Below are positions 21,329 through 30,855 of a stretch of DNA of 64,000 nt, piece by piece. Each line of letters begins with the position of its first letter. Positions within the stretch are counted from its first letter, which is position 1. Source of the DNA: Deinococcus radiotolerans (GTDB lineage Bacteria > Deinococcota > Deinococci > Deinococcales > Deinococcaceae); NCBI RefSeq assembly GCF_014647435.1, contig NZ_BMPE01000015.1, positions 1-64,000 on the forward strand. The letters run 5' to 3'. The position numbers were made by a program, and so were the translations under genes. The notes under the pieces are model-generated. The model did not search any database, had not been told where the DNA came from, and saw nothing but the letters and a program-made list of their open reading frames with translations.

Positions 21329-22809
21329 GTGCCGGCGGCATCAAGCCCGCCCGGCCCTTCCCGGCGGCGGCCCGGGACACCCTGGGGAACGCCCAGATGC
21401 GCCGCAACCTCCGGCACGCGACCACCACCATCCGCGAGAAGCGCCAGCGCGCCGTGGACGAACTGCCGAACTGGGAGGCGCTGCGGGACGAGGCGGCCGC
21501 GCTGAAAGATCACGTGATGGCGCACCTCAGCGAGTACCTGCTGGAACTCGAAGCGTCCGTGCAGGCCCGGGGCGGCCAGGTGCACTGGGCCCGGACCGCG
21601 CAGGAAGCCCGGTCGATCGTGGCGGCGCTCGCTCAGCGTCACGGCGCGCAGGAGGTCATCAAGGTCAAGTCCATCAGCACCGATGAAATCGAGCTGAACG
21701 CCGGCCTGGCCGCACACGGCATCCACGCGATCGAGACCGACCTGGCTGAGCTGATCGTGCAGCTGGCCGAGGACCAGCCCAGCCACATCCTGGTGCCGGC
21801 CATTCACCGCAACCGCGCGGAAATCCGGGAGCTCTTCCAGCGCAAACTGGGCGCCGAACTTCTCACGGACGACCCGAAAGCCCTGGCCGACGCCGCCCGG
21901 ACGTACCTGCGGGAGAAGTTCCTCTCGACCACAGTGGCGGTGTCCGGCGCGAACTTCGCCGTGGCCGAAACCGGCACGGTCTGCGTCGTGGAGTCCGAGG
22001 GGAACGGCCGGATGTGCCTGACCATGCCGGACGTCCTGATCAGCGTGATGGGCATCGAGAAGGTCCTCCCGACCTGGCAGGACCTGGCGGTGTTCCTGCG
22101 CGTGCTGCCCCGGAGCAGCACCGCCGAGCGCATGAACCCGTACACGTCGTTCTGGTCGGGCGTCACCCCCGGGGACGGCCCGCAGGAATTTCACCTCGTG
22201 CTGCTCGACAACGGCCGCACCGACGTCCTGGCCGATGACGTGGGCCGGCAGACGCTGCGCTGCATTCGCTGCTCGGCCTGCCTCAACGTCTGCCCCGTGT
22301 ACGAGCGGACCGGTGGGCACGCGTACGGGAGCGTCTACCCGGGGCCGATCGGCGCGATCCTGACCCCCCAGCTGCTCCAGCTGGAGGATGAGAATGCCAA
22401 CACCCTGCCGTGGGCGAGCAGCCTGTGCGGCGCGTGCTACGACGCCTGCCCCGTCAAGATCAACATTCCGGAGGTGCTGCTGTACCTGCGCGGGCAGATC
22501 AGTGACGCTCAACCACCGAGTGTGCAGGCAGCGGCCTTCAAGGTGGCCGCCTGGGTGATGAGTGAACCGCACCGGTTTGAAGGGGCCATCAAACTCGCCC
22601 GGACGGGCCAGGGGCCCCTGGTCAAACACGGCGCCATTCACGCCCTGCCCGGCCTGCTGGCGGGCTGGACGGCGTCCCGTGACCTCCCGGCGTTCCCCAG
22701 GCAGACCTTCCGGGAGTGGTGGCGCCAGCGTCCCGCGGCGCAGGAGCACGGTCCAGACAGACCGGAGGACACGAGCGAGACGGCCGGAAACGCCTGGGAG
22801 CCCCTATGA
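21325..22809 (+). CDS. lutB: L-lactate oxidation complex iron-sulfur subunit LutB
   Basis: A 494-residue iron-sulfur protein with a DUF162-like N-terminal region (VKVKSISTDEIELNAGL-type block) and two [4Fe-4S] ferredoxin motifs: CIRCSACLNVCP and CGACYDACPVKI. It is the electron-carrying core of the LutABC complex. The GTG start at 21325 overlaps the lutA stop (GTGA), and the lutC start overlaps its stop (ATGA). The frame is open far upstream, but only this start gives a Lut-like N-terminus. Confidence 0.92.
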   Translation: MSAGGIKPARPFPAAARDTLGNAQMRRNLRHATTTIREKRQRAVDELPNWEALRDEAAALKDHVMAHLSEYLLELEASVQARGGQVHWARTAQEARSIVAALAQRHGAQEVIKVKSISTDEIELNAGLAAHGIHAIETDLAELIVQLAEDQPSHILVPAIHRNRAEIRELFQRKLGAELLTDDPKALADAARTYLREKFLSTTVAVSGANFAVAETGTVCVVESEGNGRMCLTMPDVLISVMGIEKVLPTWQDLAVFLRVLPRSSTAERMNPYTSFWSGVTPGDGPQEFHLVLLDNGRTDVLADDVGRQTLRCIRCSACLNVCPVYERTGGHAYGSVYPGPIGAILTPQLLQLEDENANTLPWASSLCGACYDACPVKINIPEVLLYLRGQISDAQPPSVQAAAFKVAAWVMSEPHRFEGAIKLARTGQGPLVKHGAIHALPGLLAGWTASRDLPAFPRQTFREWWRQRPAAQEHGPDRPEDTSETAGNAWEPL

Positions 22810-23432
22810 GTGCAGAAGCGAGACTAGAGATCCTCACGCGCGTGAACCGCGCGCAGCCGGCCGAGCCGACCCGGTTTCAGCGGCCCGCGCGGCCGGTCTC
22901 CGGCCGTGATGAGCACGACGTGGTCGAGCAGTTTGCCGAATACGCCGCCGAATACCGCGCGAACGTGATCCGGACGTCCCGCTCGGCCCTGCCCGCGGTC
23001 CTCGGCGATCTGCTCCAAGGGCAGGTTCAGGTCGCAGTCCCGAAGGACCTCGCCGCGGACTGGTTACCTGCGGCCCTGGCGGTGCACCGTGATGATCCGG
23101 ACCTCACCGACCTGACCGTGATCACGGCCGTCGTCACCGGGGCTGCCGTCGCGATCGCGGAAACCGGCACGGTCGTGCTGGACCACGGGCCAGGGCAGGG
23201 TCGGCGCGCCCTGACGTTGGTGCCCGATCATCACATCTGCGTCGTGTTCGAGCATCAGGTGGTCGAGAGCGTGCTGGAAGCAGTGCAGCGGCTTCACCCC
23301 AGTGCGCGCCGGGGCCAGCCCCTGACGTGGATCAGCGGCCCCAGCGCCACGTCGGACATCGAACTCAGCCGCGTGGAAGGCGTGCACGGCCCGAGAACGC
23401 TCGATATCGTCCTGGTCGCCGGTCCACCCTGA
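22806..23432 (+). CDS. lutC: Lactate utilization protein LutC
   Basis: A 208-residue LUD-domain protein. AIAETGTVVLDHGPGQGRRA and LVPDHHICVV are the conserved LUD segments, and the C-terminal SGPSATSDIE is also typical. It completes the LutABC L-lactate-oxidising complex. The ATG overlaps the lutB stop by 4 bp. It is the last gene of the rightward rhamnose operon, followed by a strong terminator. Confidence 0.9.
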   Translation: MSAEARLEILTRVNRAQPAEPTRFQRPARPVSGRDEHDVVEQFAEYAAEYRANVIRTSRSALPAVLGDLLQGQVQVAVPKDLAADWLPAALAVHRDDPDLTDLTVITAVVTGAAVAIAETGTVVLDHGPGQGRRALTLVPDHHICVVFEHQVVESVLEAVQRLHPSARRGQPLTWISGPSATSDIELSRVEGVHGPRTLDIVLVAGPP

Positions 23433-23447
23433 TCTGACCACAACGGA

Positions 23448-23483
23448 GGCGCGGCACCTGAAGGCAGGTGCCGCGCCCCTCTT
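23448..23483 (+). terminator. Rho-independent terminator after lutC
   Basis: A perfect 13-bp stem (GGCGCGGCACCTG, 23448-23460; CAGGTGCCGCGCC, 23465-23477) with a 4-nt AAGG loop, followed by CCTCTT. It lies 15 bp after the lutC stop. Confidence 0.8.
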
Positions 23484-23753
23484 GCGGACGCGTTTACGAG
23501 CTTCAGGCCAGCGGCAACGGGCCGAGGTCAAGCGTGGCCCACAGACCAGACCGTTTGAACACAGGCGCACCGCTCCACACGCCGGTCCTGGCGCTCGGTG
23601 AACCCACCTGCGCTGCGGCGACCTGGCCCAGAGGGAATGTGGAGAAGGGAGAGCCTGTGTTCCCTGTCCTGCCGCGGTCGGGGCGCGGCTCATCTGCTCG
23701 GTGGACTGCGTCGCTTTTCAGGTCACCCGCTGGACAGGACGGGATGGTGGCCG
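23484..23753. other. Intergenic region between rhamnose and rhamnoside loci
   Basis: About 270 bp between the lutC terminator and the 3' end of the AraC gene. Short frames here overlap in several phases and have no start signals. I see no gene or repeat. Confidence 0.4.
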
Positions 23754-24635
23754 TCAGGCCAGTTCCGTGATCGAGCCGGAGCGCCGGGTGACGGTCAGGT
23801 TGCGGTAGCCCTTGGGCGTCATGCCGGTGCGCAGCTTGAACCGCCGGCTGAAGTACAGCGCGTCGTCGAAGCCCACTTCAGCGGCGACACTCTGAATGGA
23901 TTGGGGCGTGGTTTCGAGGAGGTCCTTGGCGCGCTCCAGCCGGAGGAATTCGCTGAATTCCTGGAGGGTCTGGCCGACCTGTTCCTGGAAGAGATGCGAG
24001 AAGCGCGAGACGGACAGTCCGCTGAGCGCGGCCAGGTGTTCCCGGGTGTGCCGGGCGGCAGGATCGGCCCGGAGTGCAGCCAGGACTGTCTCGATGCGTG
24101 GATCGAGGCCCCGGGTGGAGAGCCGGGGATGTTGCGCGTTGAGGAGCAGCAGGGCGCGTTCGAGGGCGTTCATGGCGAACGCTTCGCGGTTGGGCAGGTC
24201 ACCCCGGGCGTACGTGTTGACCTGCTTGAGTTCGTGCGCGATGCGGCGGCGGGCGGCTCTGTCCGTCACGCGCAGGTGCAGGAGGCCGGGGGACAGGACC
24301 GGCCAGTTCAGCCAGTCGAGCCATTCGGGTCGGGGGCGGAAGTGCGCCCACGTGACCTCCCAGCGTTCGAGGGACCGCTCGACGCCGTAGTCGTGCCGCG
24401 TGCCGGGCCGGAAGAGGACGCAGTCGCCGGCTTCGGTGATCAGTTCACCGCCGGCGTGACCGATGCGGCCACGGCCGCTGATCGTGAATTTCAGCAGCCA
24501 GTCATTGGTGCCGTGCTCCCGCCAGGCGTAGTACCCGCTCGTTTTGAGTTCGTGGTTGGGCGCGACGTTCAGGAAGGGCGGGAACGGAGGTTGCGGGGAC
24601 TCCTGACGCTCGCCAGACATAGCACAATCGTACAT
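23754..24635 (-). CDS. AraC-family transcriptional regulator
   Basis: A 293-residue AraC/XylS regulator. An N-terminal cupin-like sensor (ITEAGDCVLFRPGTRHDYG) is followed by the C-terminal double helix-turn-helix, LAALSGLSVSRFSHLFQEQ and SVAAEVGFDDALYFSRRFK, ending in GMTPKGYR. It is transcribed divergently from the CUT1 transporter and rhamnosidase genes, so it most likely activates them in response to rhamnose or a rhamnoside. An alternative ATG five codons downstream is possible; ribosome-binding signals are weak. Confidence 0.88.
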   Translation of the reverse strand: MYDCAMSGERQESPQPPFPPFLNVAPNHELKTSGYYAWREHGTNDWLLKFTISGRGRIGHAGGELITEAGDCVLFRPGTRHDYGVERSLERWEVTWAHFRPRPEWLDWLNWPVLSPGLLHLRVTDRAARRRIAHELKQVNTYARGDLPNREAFAMNALERALLLLNAQHPRLSTRGLDPRIETVLAALRADPAARHTREHLAALSGLSVSRFSHLFQEQVGQTLQEFSEFLRLERAKDLLETTPQSIQSVAAEVGFDDALYFSRRFKLRTGMTPKGYRNLTVTRRSGSITELA

Positions 24636-24991
24636 ATTTCCAGCACTTCAGGCAATGGTGTGCGGCGGGGCGTCGCCGTATCCTGTGACAGAACAGCACA
24701 GAGCAATGCCTTCCTCCCGGGAAGGACCCGAGTCCTCCGCCACTCGACTCACCCCAACACTGGCCGTTGGGATGGGAACGGTCTGTCGCGCCGTCCTGCA
24801 CAGCGACCCTGGCCAGCCGGCGCCGCTCCTCACCCTCCACTCCGGTCCACCCGTCCAATGGGGTCCATGCGTACCAGACTCGTCATGTCTGCCGCGTGGC
24901 CGCAGAGGTCAAACCCGTCTGCCGCACTGGGCACACCAGCGGATCCGGGCCCGTTCCGTCCAGCGCAACCTGTCTCACCCAAGGGGGAAGT
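24636..24991. other. Divergent control region, araC-type gene / CUT1 operon
   Basis: About 355 bp with no supported gene. It must hold the promoters of the AraC-type regulator and of the transporter operon. A frame upstream of the binding-protein start is open but does not look coding. Confidence 0.4.
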
Positions 24992-26311
24992 ATGTCCGCA
25001 CACACCACCACACGTCCCGCACCCGCATTCGCTCGTCTGATCGGTCTCAGCCTGGCGCTGATGACCCTCTCCAGCGCTCACGTGACCGCCACGGTGGCGG
25101 CCAATCCCGTCACCATCTCCGTGCTGGCCGGCGGCAACGATCCGGCCAAGACCAAGTTCGCCACGGCGCTGGCCACCGCCTTCATGAAAGCGAACCCGTC
25201 GGTCACCGTCAAGGTCGAAACCCGACCGGGCGGCACCGAAGGCGACAACCTGATCAAAACCCGCCTCGCCACGAGGTCCATGAACGACGTCTTCATCTAC
25301 AACTCCGGCTCCCTGCTCCAGGCGCTGCAGCCTGACAACCAGCTGGTCGACCAGTCCGGCCAGCCCTGGGCGAAACGCGTCACCCCGGAATTCCGGCAGG
25401 CAGCCGGCACCGCCAGAGGCCTGTACGGCGCGCCCGTGTCCAGTTCCTTCTACGGCGGCATCATGTACAACAAGAAGGTCTACGCGAAGCTGGGCCTGCG
25501 GGTCCCCAAGACCTGGAATGAGTTCATCAGCAACAACCAGAAGGTCAAAGCCGCGGGGCTCACGCCCGTGCTCGTGTCCTACGGCGACACGTGGACCAGT
25601 CAGCTGCTCGTCCTGGCCGATTTCGCCAACGTCAGCAGGCAGGCGCCGGACTGGGCAGCCAAGTACACCGCCAACCAGGCGAAATACGTCAATCCCCCAG
25701 CGCTGGCCGGCTTCACGCACACCGCGGAGATCTACAGCAAGCAGCTGATGAACAAGGACTACGCCTCGCTCACGTTCGTCAACGCGCTCAAGGCCCTGGC
25801 GACGGGCCAGGCGGCACACTACCCGATGCTCACGGTCGTGATCGGCAACGTGATGCAGTCCAACCCCGCGCAGGTGAACGACATCGGCTACTTCGCGGTG
25901 CCCAGTGACTCCGGCACCCCACGCGCGACCGTGTGGGAAGCCGACGCCGCGTACATCCCGAAATCCACGACGGGAGAGAAACTCAAAGCCGCTGAAGCGT
26001 TCGTGGCCTTCATCAACTCCCGTACCGGCTGTGACATTCAGAACTCGTCCGGCACGGTCGCCGGCCCCTACTCCATCTCCACCTGCAAAGTCCCGGCGAA
26101 CGCCCCGGCGCTTGTCAAGGATGAACTGAAATACCAGGCGAGCAAGCAGACCGGGCTGGCCCTGGAATACGTGTCCCCCATCAAAGGCCCGAACCTCGAA
26201 AAGATCCTGATTCAGGTCGGGTCCGGCATCTCGACCGCTCAGGTGGGCGCCGGACTGTACGACCAGGACGTGGTGCAGCAGGCCCAGCAGCTCGGCCTGC
26301 CCGGCTGGTAA
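24992..26311 (+). CDS. CUT1 ABC transporter sugar-binding protein
   Basis: A 439-residue family 1 extracellular solute-binding protein. A basic, hydrophobic signal region (ARLIGLSLALMTLSSAHVTA) precedes ITVSVLAGG-like entry to the mature fold; KVETRPGGTEGDNLIKTRLA and GIMYNKKVYAKLGLRVPKTW are family-typical. The substrate is inferred from context to be a rhamnose-containing oligosaccharide or glycoside, because an alpha-L-rhamnosidase ends the operon. The ATG at 24992 is preceded by AGGGGG. Confidence 0.88.
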   Translation: MSAHTTTRPAPAFARLIGLSLALMTLSSAHVTATVAANPVTISVLAGGNDPAKTKFATALATAFMKANPSVTVKVETRPGGTEGDNLIKTRLATRSMNDVFIYNSGSLLQALQPDNQLVDQSGQPWAKRVTPEFRQAAGTARGLYGAPVSSSFYGGIMYNKKVYAKLGLRVPKTWNEFISNNQKVKAAGLTPVLVSYGDTWTSQLLVLADFANVSRQAPDWAAKYTANQAKYVNPPALAGFTHTAEIYSKQLMNKDYASLTFVNALKALATGQAAHYPMLTVVIGNVMQSNPAQVNDIGYFAVPSDSGTPRATVWEADAAYIPKSTTGEKLKAAEAFVAFINSRTGCDIQNSSGTVAGPYSISTCKVPANAPALVKDELKYQASKQTGLALEYVSPIKGPNLEKILIQVGSGISTAQVGAGLYDQDVVQQAQQLGLPGW

Positions 26312-26416
26312 ACGCCGCGTTTTCGAAGTGCTGTGCGGATCAGTGCGCGGCCAAGGGTCGGTCACCAGTGCCGACCCCTTGCCGTTGAGTGCCCGGGCGC
26401 CGGGCGAAGGAAGATC

Positions 26417-27334
26417 ATGACCACGTCAAAGCCTGTTCACCGCGTCAAACCAGCCGCTCCAACCCAGAGGAGCCCCCGCACCTGGTCGACGTATCCCCTC
26501 TGGTTCTTTGTGCCGGTGCTGGTGCTCTTCGTCGTCTTTTTTGCCGTGCCGACCTTCTCGTCCTTCTATTTCTCCCTGACCCGGTGGTCGCTGTTCGATT
26601 CCACCTTCATCGGCTTCGGGAACTTCGTGCAGTTCTTCAAAAATCCACAGCTGTACACCAGCTTCATTCACACGCTGATCTATGCTGCCGTCACGTCCGG
26701 CTCGAAGATCGTGCTGGGCTTCCTCCTTGCGCTGCTGCTCACCTCCCCCGTGATCGGCAAGGGGTACCTGCGGGCGGTGGTGTTCTTCCCCGTGCTGCTC
26801 TCCACCATCGGCGTGGGCATCCTGTTCAAGTCGCTGCTCGACCCGTTCCACGGCATCGTCAACGCCGCGCTGGGCGTCCTGCATCTCCCTCAGCCCGGGT
26901 GGTTCACCGACCCCGCGCTGGCGCTCCTGACCGTGGCGGGCGTGGATATCTGGAAGGGCGTCGGGATTGCCACGCTCATTTTCATGGCGGGCATCGTCGC
27001 CATTCCCGGCGAGTACTTCGAAGCGGCGCGCATCGACGGGGCAACGCCAGCGCAGCAGGTGCGGCTCATCACCATGCCCCTGGCCCGCAACGCGACGGTC
27101 ACAGTCATCATCCTGTCGCTCATCGGCGGACTGCGGTCGTTCGACATCATCTGGGCCACGACCGGCGGCGGTCCTGGCTTTACGAGTGACGTCCTGGCGT
27201 CCGTGATCTACAAGCAGTACCAGGCGGGCTTCTACGGACTCTCCACGGCGGGCAACGTGGTGCTGTTCACGCTGGTGACCGTCCTGATGGTGCCCCTCTC
27301 ATACCTGCTCAACCGCAAGCAGGTGGAGGTATGA
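26417..27334 (+). CDS. CUT1 ABC transporter permease (MalF-like)
   Basis: A 305-residue sugar permease with six membrane segments and the EAA loop EAARIDGATPAQQVRLITMPL split by its ATPase-contact residues. It pairs with the next gene to form the channel. The ATG at 26417 with GGAAG upstream gives a short basic N-terminus. Its stop overlaps the next start by 4 bp. Confidence 0.88.
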   Translation: MTTSKPVHRVKPAAPTQRSPRTWSTYPLWFFVPVLVLFVVFFAVPTFSSFYFSLTRWSLFDSTFIGFGNFVQFFKNPQLYTSFIHTLIYAAVTSGSKIVLGFLLALLLTSPVIGKGYLRAVVFFPVLLSTIGVGILFKSLLDPFHGIVNAALGVLHLPQPGWFTDPALALLTVAGVDIWKGVGIATLIFMAGIVAIPGEYFEAARIDGATPAQQVRLITMPLARNATVTVIILSLIGGLRSFDIIWATTGGGPGFTSDVLASVIYKQYQAGFYGLSTAGNVVLFTLVTVLMVPLSYLLNRKQVEV

Positions 27335-28161
27335 ACGCCCAGCGGCGGGCGTGGCTGGTCGGGATCATCGCGATTGCCGTCTCCGCAGTGGTCTTCCTCG
27401 TTCCCTTCGCGTTCGTGATCCTGCAGGCGGCCAAGAGCCCCGCCGAAGCGTCGAACCTCACGTTCACCTGGCCGTCCACGTGGCAGTTCGGGCAGAACTT
27501 CATCGACACCCTGGCGTACGGCGATCACGTCATCCTCCGGGCCCTGCTCAACAGCACCGTCCTGACGTTCGGGTCCGTCACGCTGATGGTCATCATGTCC
27601 GCCATGGCGGGCTTCGTCCTGGCCCGGCGCCACAGCCGGTGGGGCGCCGTGGTGAACTTCTTCGTGCTGGCCGGTCTCATCGTGCCGCCCGCCGTCGTGC
27701 CGACCATCTGGGTGCTGCAGGGCCTCAAGATCTTCGGCACCATGCCCGGCCTCATCCTCGTCGAGACGACCTTCGGGCTGCCCTTCTGCATCATGCTGTT
27801 CCGGGCGTTCGTCAACAACATCCCGCGCGAACTGGACGAGGCCGCCATCCTGGACGGCGCGGGCCCCGTGCGGCTGTTCACGCACGTGGTGCTGCCCCTC
27901 CTGCGTCCCGTGATCGTCACGGTGATCGTCGTGCAGTCCGTCTTCGTGTTCAACGATTTCGCGTTTCCGCTGTACTTCCTGCCCGGCAACGACAACGTGA
28001 CCGCGCAACTGGCGCTGTACACCTTCTCGGGGCAGGCACTGAGCTTCTACAACCTGCTGTTCATGGCCATCCTCGTGGTGACCATCCCCCCCCTGGTGGG
28101 CTACATCTTCTTCAACCGGCACATCATCGGCGGCATGACCGACGGGGCCGTCAAGGGCTGA
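27331..28161 (+). CDS. CUT1 ABC transporter permease (MalG-like)
   Basis: A 276-residue partner permease with six hydrophobic helices and EAA-loop residues DEAAILDGAGPVRLF followed by HVVLPLLRP. No ATP-binding gene lies in this operon, so the importer presumably borrows a shared MsmK/UgpC-type ATPase encoded elsewhere, which is common for CUT1 systems. Confidence 0.88.
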   Translation: MNAQRRAWLVGIIAIAVSAVVFLVPFAFVILQAAKSPAEASNLTFTWPSTWQFGQNFIDTLAYGDHVILRALLNSTVLTFGSVTLMVIMSAMAGFVLARRHSRWGAVVNFFVLAGLIVPPAVVPTIWVLQGLKIFGTMPGLILVETTFGLPFCIMLFRAFVNNIPRELDEAAILDGAGPVRLFTHVVLPLLRPVIVTVIVVQSVFVFNDFAFPLYFLPGNDNVTAQLALYTFSGQALSFYNLLFMAILVVTIPPLVGYIFFNRHIIGGMTDGAVKG

Positions 28162-28204
28162 GCGCTCTCGCTGCCCCTTTCCACCACACGACACGGTGAT
28201 TCTC

Positions 28205-30463
28205 ATGAACTGGAATGCACGCATGATCGCGGCCGACACAGACGGTGCAGGCGCGCCACTCTTCCGCAAGCAACTCGACCTCGCGCAGGGCCACGGTAAC
28301 GTGGTGGGCGCCACCCTGACGGTCTCCGCACTCGGCATCATCGAGCCCTGGATCAACGGCCAGCGCGTCTCGGACGACCTGCTCACGCCAGGCTGGAGCA
28401 GCTACGAGTGGCGGCTGCGCTACGCCACGTACGACGTCCTCCACCTCATCCAGCCCACCACCGTGATCGGCCTGGCCCTGGGCAACGGCTGGTACCGCGG
28501 CCGACTCGGCTGGACCGGGCAGTCCGGGCTGTACGGGTCGGAGCTGGCGGCGTTCGCTCAACTCGACATCACCTTCGCGGACGGCGCCACCCAGACCGTC
28601 GGCACGGACGGCACGTGGACCGCCGGCCCGAGTGCCACCACCGCCAACGACCTGTATGACGGGCAGACCATTGACGCCCGGCGGGAGCGCGCCGGCTGGG
28701 CTCAAGCTGATTTCCCAGAAGACGGCTGGGGCAGCGTTCACTGTGTCGAGTACGATCTCAGCCGCCTCGCCCCGTACGAGAGTCCGCAGGTCCGGCCGTG
28801 GACGGTCCTCGATCCGCAGCGCATCTTCACCACGCCCGCGGGCAAGACCATCGTCGATTTCGGCCAGAACCTCGTCGGCTGGATCCGCCTTCAGGTCAAG
28901 GGTCCAGAAGGCACCACCATCACGGTCCGTCACGCGGAAGTCCTCGAACACGGCGAACTCGGCGTGCGTCCTCTGCGTTCCGCCCGGGCGACCGACACGT
29001 ACGTCCTCAGCGGCGGCCAGGACACCTTCGAGCCGAGGTTCACGTTCCACGGCTTCCGCTACGCTGAGATCACGGGCTGGCCCGGCACGCTGTTCCAGGA
29101 GGACCTGCAAGCGGTCGCGATCAGTTCGGACCTCCAGGCCACGGGATCGTTCCACACGTCCAACGCGCTGCTCAACCGGTTCCACGAGAACGTCCGCTGG
29201 GGCATGCGGGGCAATTTCGTGGATGTCCCCACCGATTGCCCCCAGCGGGACGAGCGGCTCGGCTGGACTGGGGACATCGCGGCCTTCGCGCCGACCGCCG
29301 CGTTCCTGTATGACGTCGAAGCCTTCCTGGCCGAATGGCTCAGGAATCTCGCCCTGGAACAGGCGCACCAGGGCGGCGTCATCAGTTACGTCATCCCGGA
29401 CGCCCTGAAATACCTCGGCAACCCGGTCAACCGCCAGCCCGTTGAGAGCACCGCGGTGTGGAGTGACGCTGGCGTCTGGGTGCCCTGGGCCGTGTACCAG
29501 GCGTACGGCGACCCGGGCATTCTGGACGCTCAATTCGACTCCATGGCGGCGCACGTCCGGCGCGTCCGGTCGCTGCTCTCCCCCACCGGGCTGTGGGACA
29601 CCGGGTTTCAGTTCGGAGACTGGCTCGATCCGGACGCGTCCCCGCACGACCCGGCCGCGGCCAAGGCGGACCCGGGGGTCGTGGCGACCGCCTGCGCGTA
29701 CCGGTCCGCGTCTCTCGTTTCGCAATCCGCGGCTGTCCTGCACCGGGAGGCCGAAGCAGCGGAATTCAGCACGCTCGCCGAGCAGTTGCGGTTGGCGTTC
29801 AATACGCACTACGTCGAGCAGGGGCGAATCCACAGTGACTGCCCCACGGTGTACGCGCTCGCGATCGTGTTCGGGCTGCTGGACCAGAATGATGAGAACG
29901 CCGCTGGAGCGCGCCTGGCCCAGCTCAGCGAACAGGCCGGGTACCGCATCTCGACGGGCTTCGCTGGCACGCCCTTCGTGACTGACGCCCTCACCCTGAC
30001 GGGTCACCTGGACACCGCCTACCGCCTGCTGCTGGAGGAGGCCTGCCCCTCCTGGCTGTATCCGGTGACCATGGGCGCCACCACGGTCTGGGAACGGTGG
30101 GATTCCATGCTGCCCGACGGGACGATCAATCCGGGCGAGATGACGTCCTTCAATCATTACGCGCTGGGCGCCGTGGCCGACTGGCTCCACCGCGTCGTGG
30201 GCGGAATCTCACCACTGACCCCCGGGTACGGTGAGGTACTGATCGCCCCTCAACCCGGGGGCGGCCTGACCCACGCGCGCGCCAGCATCCAGACCCGGCA
30301 CGGCCGTGTGGCGGTCGAGTGGACGCTCGACGAACGCGGCCTCACCATGCAGACGGACATTCCAGACCACGTGCGCGCCGTGATGCGGCTGCCCGGTCAG
30401 GGGGATCAGCCGTTACGGTCCGGGCGCACCATCACCCGCGTCACGGGTCTCGTCCCGGCCTAA
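28205..30463 (+). CDS. Alpha-L-rhamnosidase, GH78
   Basis: A 752-residue glycoside hydrolase of family 78. The N-terminal beta domains contain GLALGNGWYRGRLGW and the (alpha/alpha)6 barrel contains the hallmark PTDCPQRDERLGWTGD near residue 340, with WGDWLDP-like (FGDWLDPDAS) and GATTVWERWDSM acidic blocks downstream. It removes terminal alpha-L-rhamnose from plant glycosides or pectic oligomers. No signal peptide is visible, so hydrolysis is intracellular after import by the preceding transporter. The ATG at 28205 is preferred over GTG at 28196. Confidence 0.93.
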   Translation: MNWNARMIAADTDGAGAPLFRKQLDLAQGHGNVVGATLTVSALGIIEPWINGQRVSDDLLTPGWSSYEWRLRYATYDVLHLIQPTTVIGLALGNGWYRGRLGWTGQSGLYGSELAAFAQLDITFADGATQTVGTDGTWTAGPSATTANDLYDGQTIDARRERAGWAQADFPEDGWGSVHCVEYDLSRLAPYESPQVRPWTVLDPQRIFTTPAGKTIVDFGQNLVGWIRLQVKGPEGTTITVRHAEVLEHGELGVRPLRSARATDTYVLSGGQDTFEPRFTFHGFRYAEITGWPGTLFQEDLQAVAISSDLQATGSFHTSNALLNRFHENVRWGMRGNFVDVPTDCPQRDERLGWTGDIAAFAPTAAFLYDVEAFLAEWLRNLALEQAHQGGVISYVIPDALKYLGNPVNRQPVESTAVWSDAGVWVPWAVYQAYGDPGILDAQFDSMAAHVRRVRSLLSPTGLWDTGFQFGDWLDPDASPHDPAAAKADPGVVATACAYRSASLVSQSAAVLHREAEAAEFSTLAEQLRLAFNTHYVEQGRIHSDCPTVYALAIVFGLLDQNDENAAGARLAQLSEQAGYRISTGFAGTPFVTDALTLTGHLDTAYRLLLEEACPSWLYPVTMGATTVWERWDSMLPDGTINPGEMTSFNHYALGAVADWLHRVVGGISPLTPGYGEVLIAPQPGGGLTHARASIQTRHGRVAVEWTLDERGLTMQTDIPDHVRAVMRLPGQGDQPLRSGRTITRVTGLVPA

Positions 30464-30466
30464 TCC

Positions 30467-30497
30467 GGGGGGCGCGCATGACCAAGTGCGCCTCCCC
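30467..30497 (+). terminator. Weak hairpin after the rhamnosidase gene
   Basis: GGGGGGCGC (30467-30475) pairs with GCGCCTCCCC (30488-30497) with one bulged base and a 12-nt loop, starting 4 bp after the stop. There is no T tract. Confidence 0.35.
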
Positions 30498-30598
30498 AAC
30501 TGATCACGTCAACGAGGCAGGCAGCTCTCCAACTGCCTGTCTCGAACCGTTGAGTGAGACGCTACGCAGCTTCAGGGTGAACTGGGGAACGGATGTAG

Positions 30599-30831
30599 CG
30601 TGCCGCCCCCACTTGCGCGGCCCTGCCGGACGCCAGTGAGGAATCCTGGGCGCTGGCGTCACATCTGCGCGCCGTGCAGCCAGGCAACCGGGTGGATGTG
30701 ACGGTCGAAGGCGGGGATGTGGAACCGGTGTTTCTGCCCCGCCAGCGTCGCCTGCGGGGCTGCGCAGCCCAACGAGGCATCTCCGTGCGGGATAGCGCCG
30801 AAGCATCCAGGGCAGTGTTCAACCCAGGGTG
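30599..30831 (+). pseudogene. Gene remnant, 3' part retained
   Basis: An open frame without a start codon, beginning right after a TAG, encodes about 76 residues including PDASEESWALAS and RVDVTVEGGDVEPVFLP. The first block matches the small truncated gene at 9511-9636. The 5' end is lost, and the 3' end abuts the broken IS transposase. I read it as the surviving C-terminal part of the same small gene family. Confidence 0.4.
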
Positions 30832-30855
30832 AGCAGGCTCCTGAGGTGCGGCAGG

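Noticed and set aside
20971..22749. 592-codon leftward frame over lutA/lutB
   Set aside because: Shadow of the Lut genes, whose cysteine clusters are clear.
24767..24991. N-terminal extension of the sugar-binding protein
   Set aside because: It would place 75 non-hydrophobic residues before a normal signal peptide; AGGGGG before the ATG at 24992 decides.
28151..30190. 679-codon leftward frame over the rhamnosidase gene
   Set aside because: Shadow of the GH78 gene.
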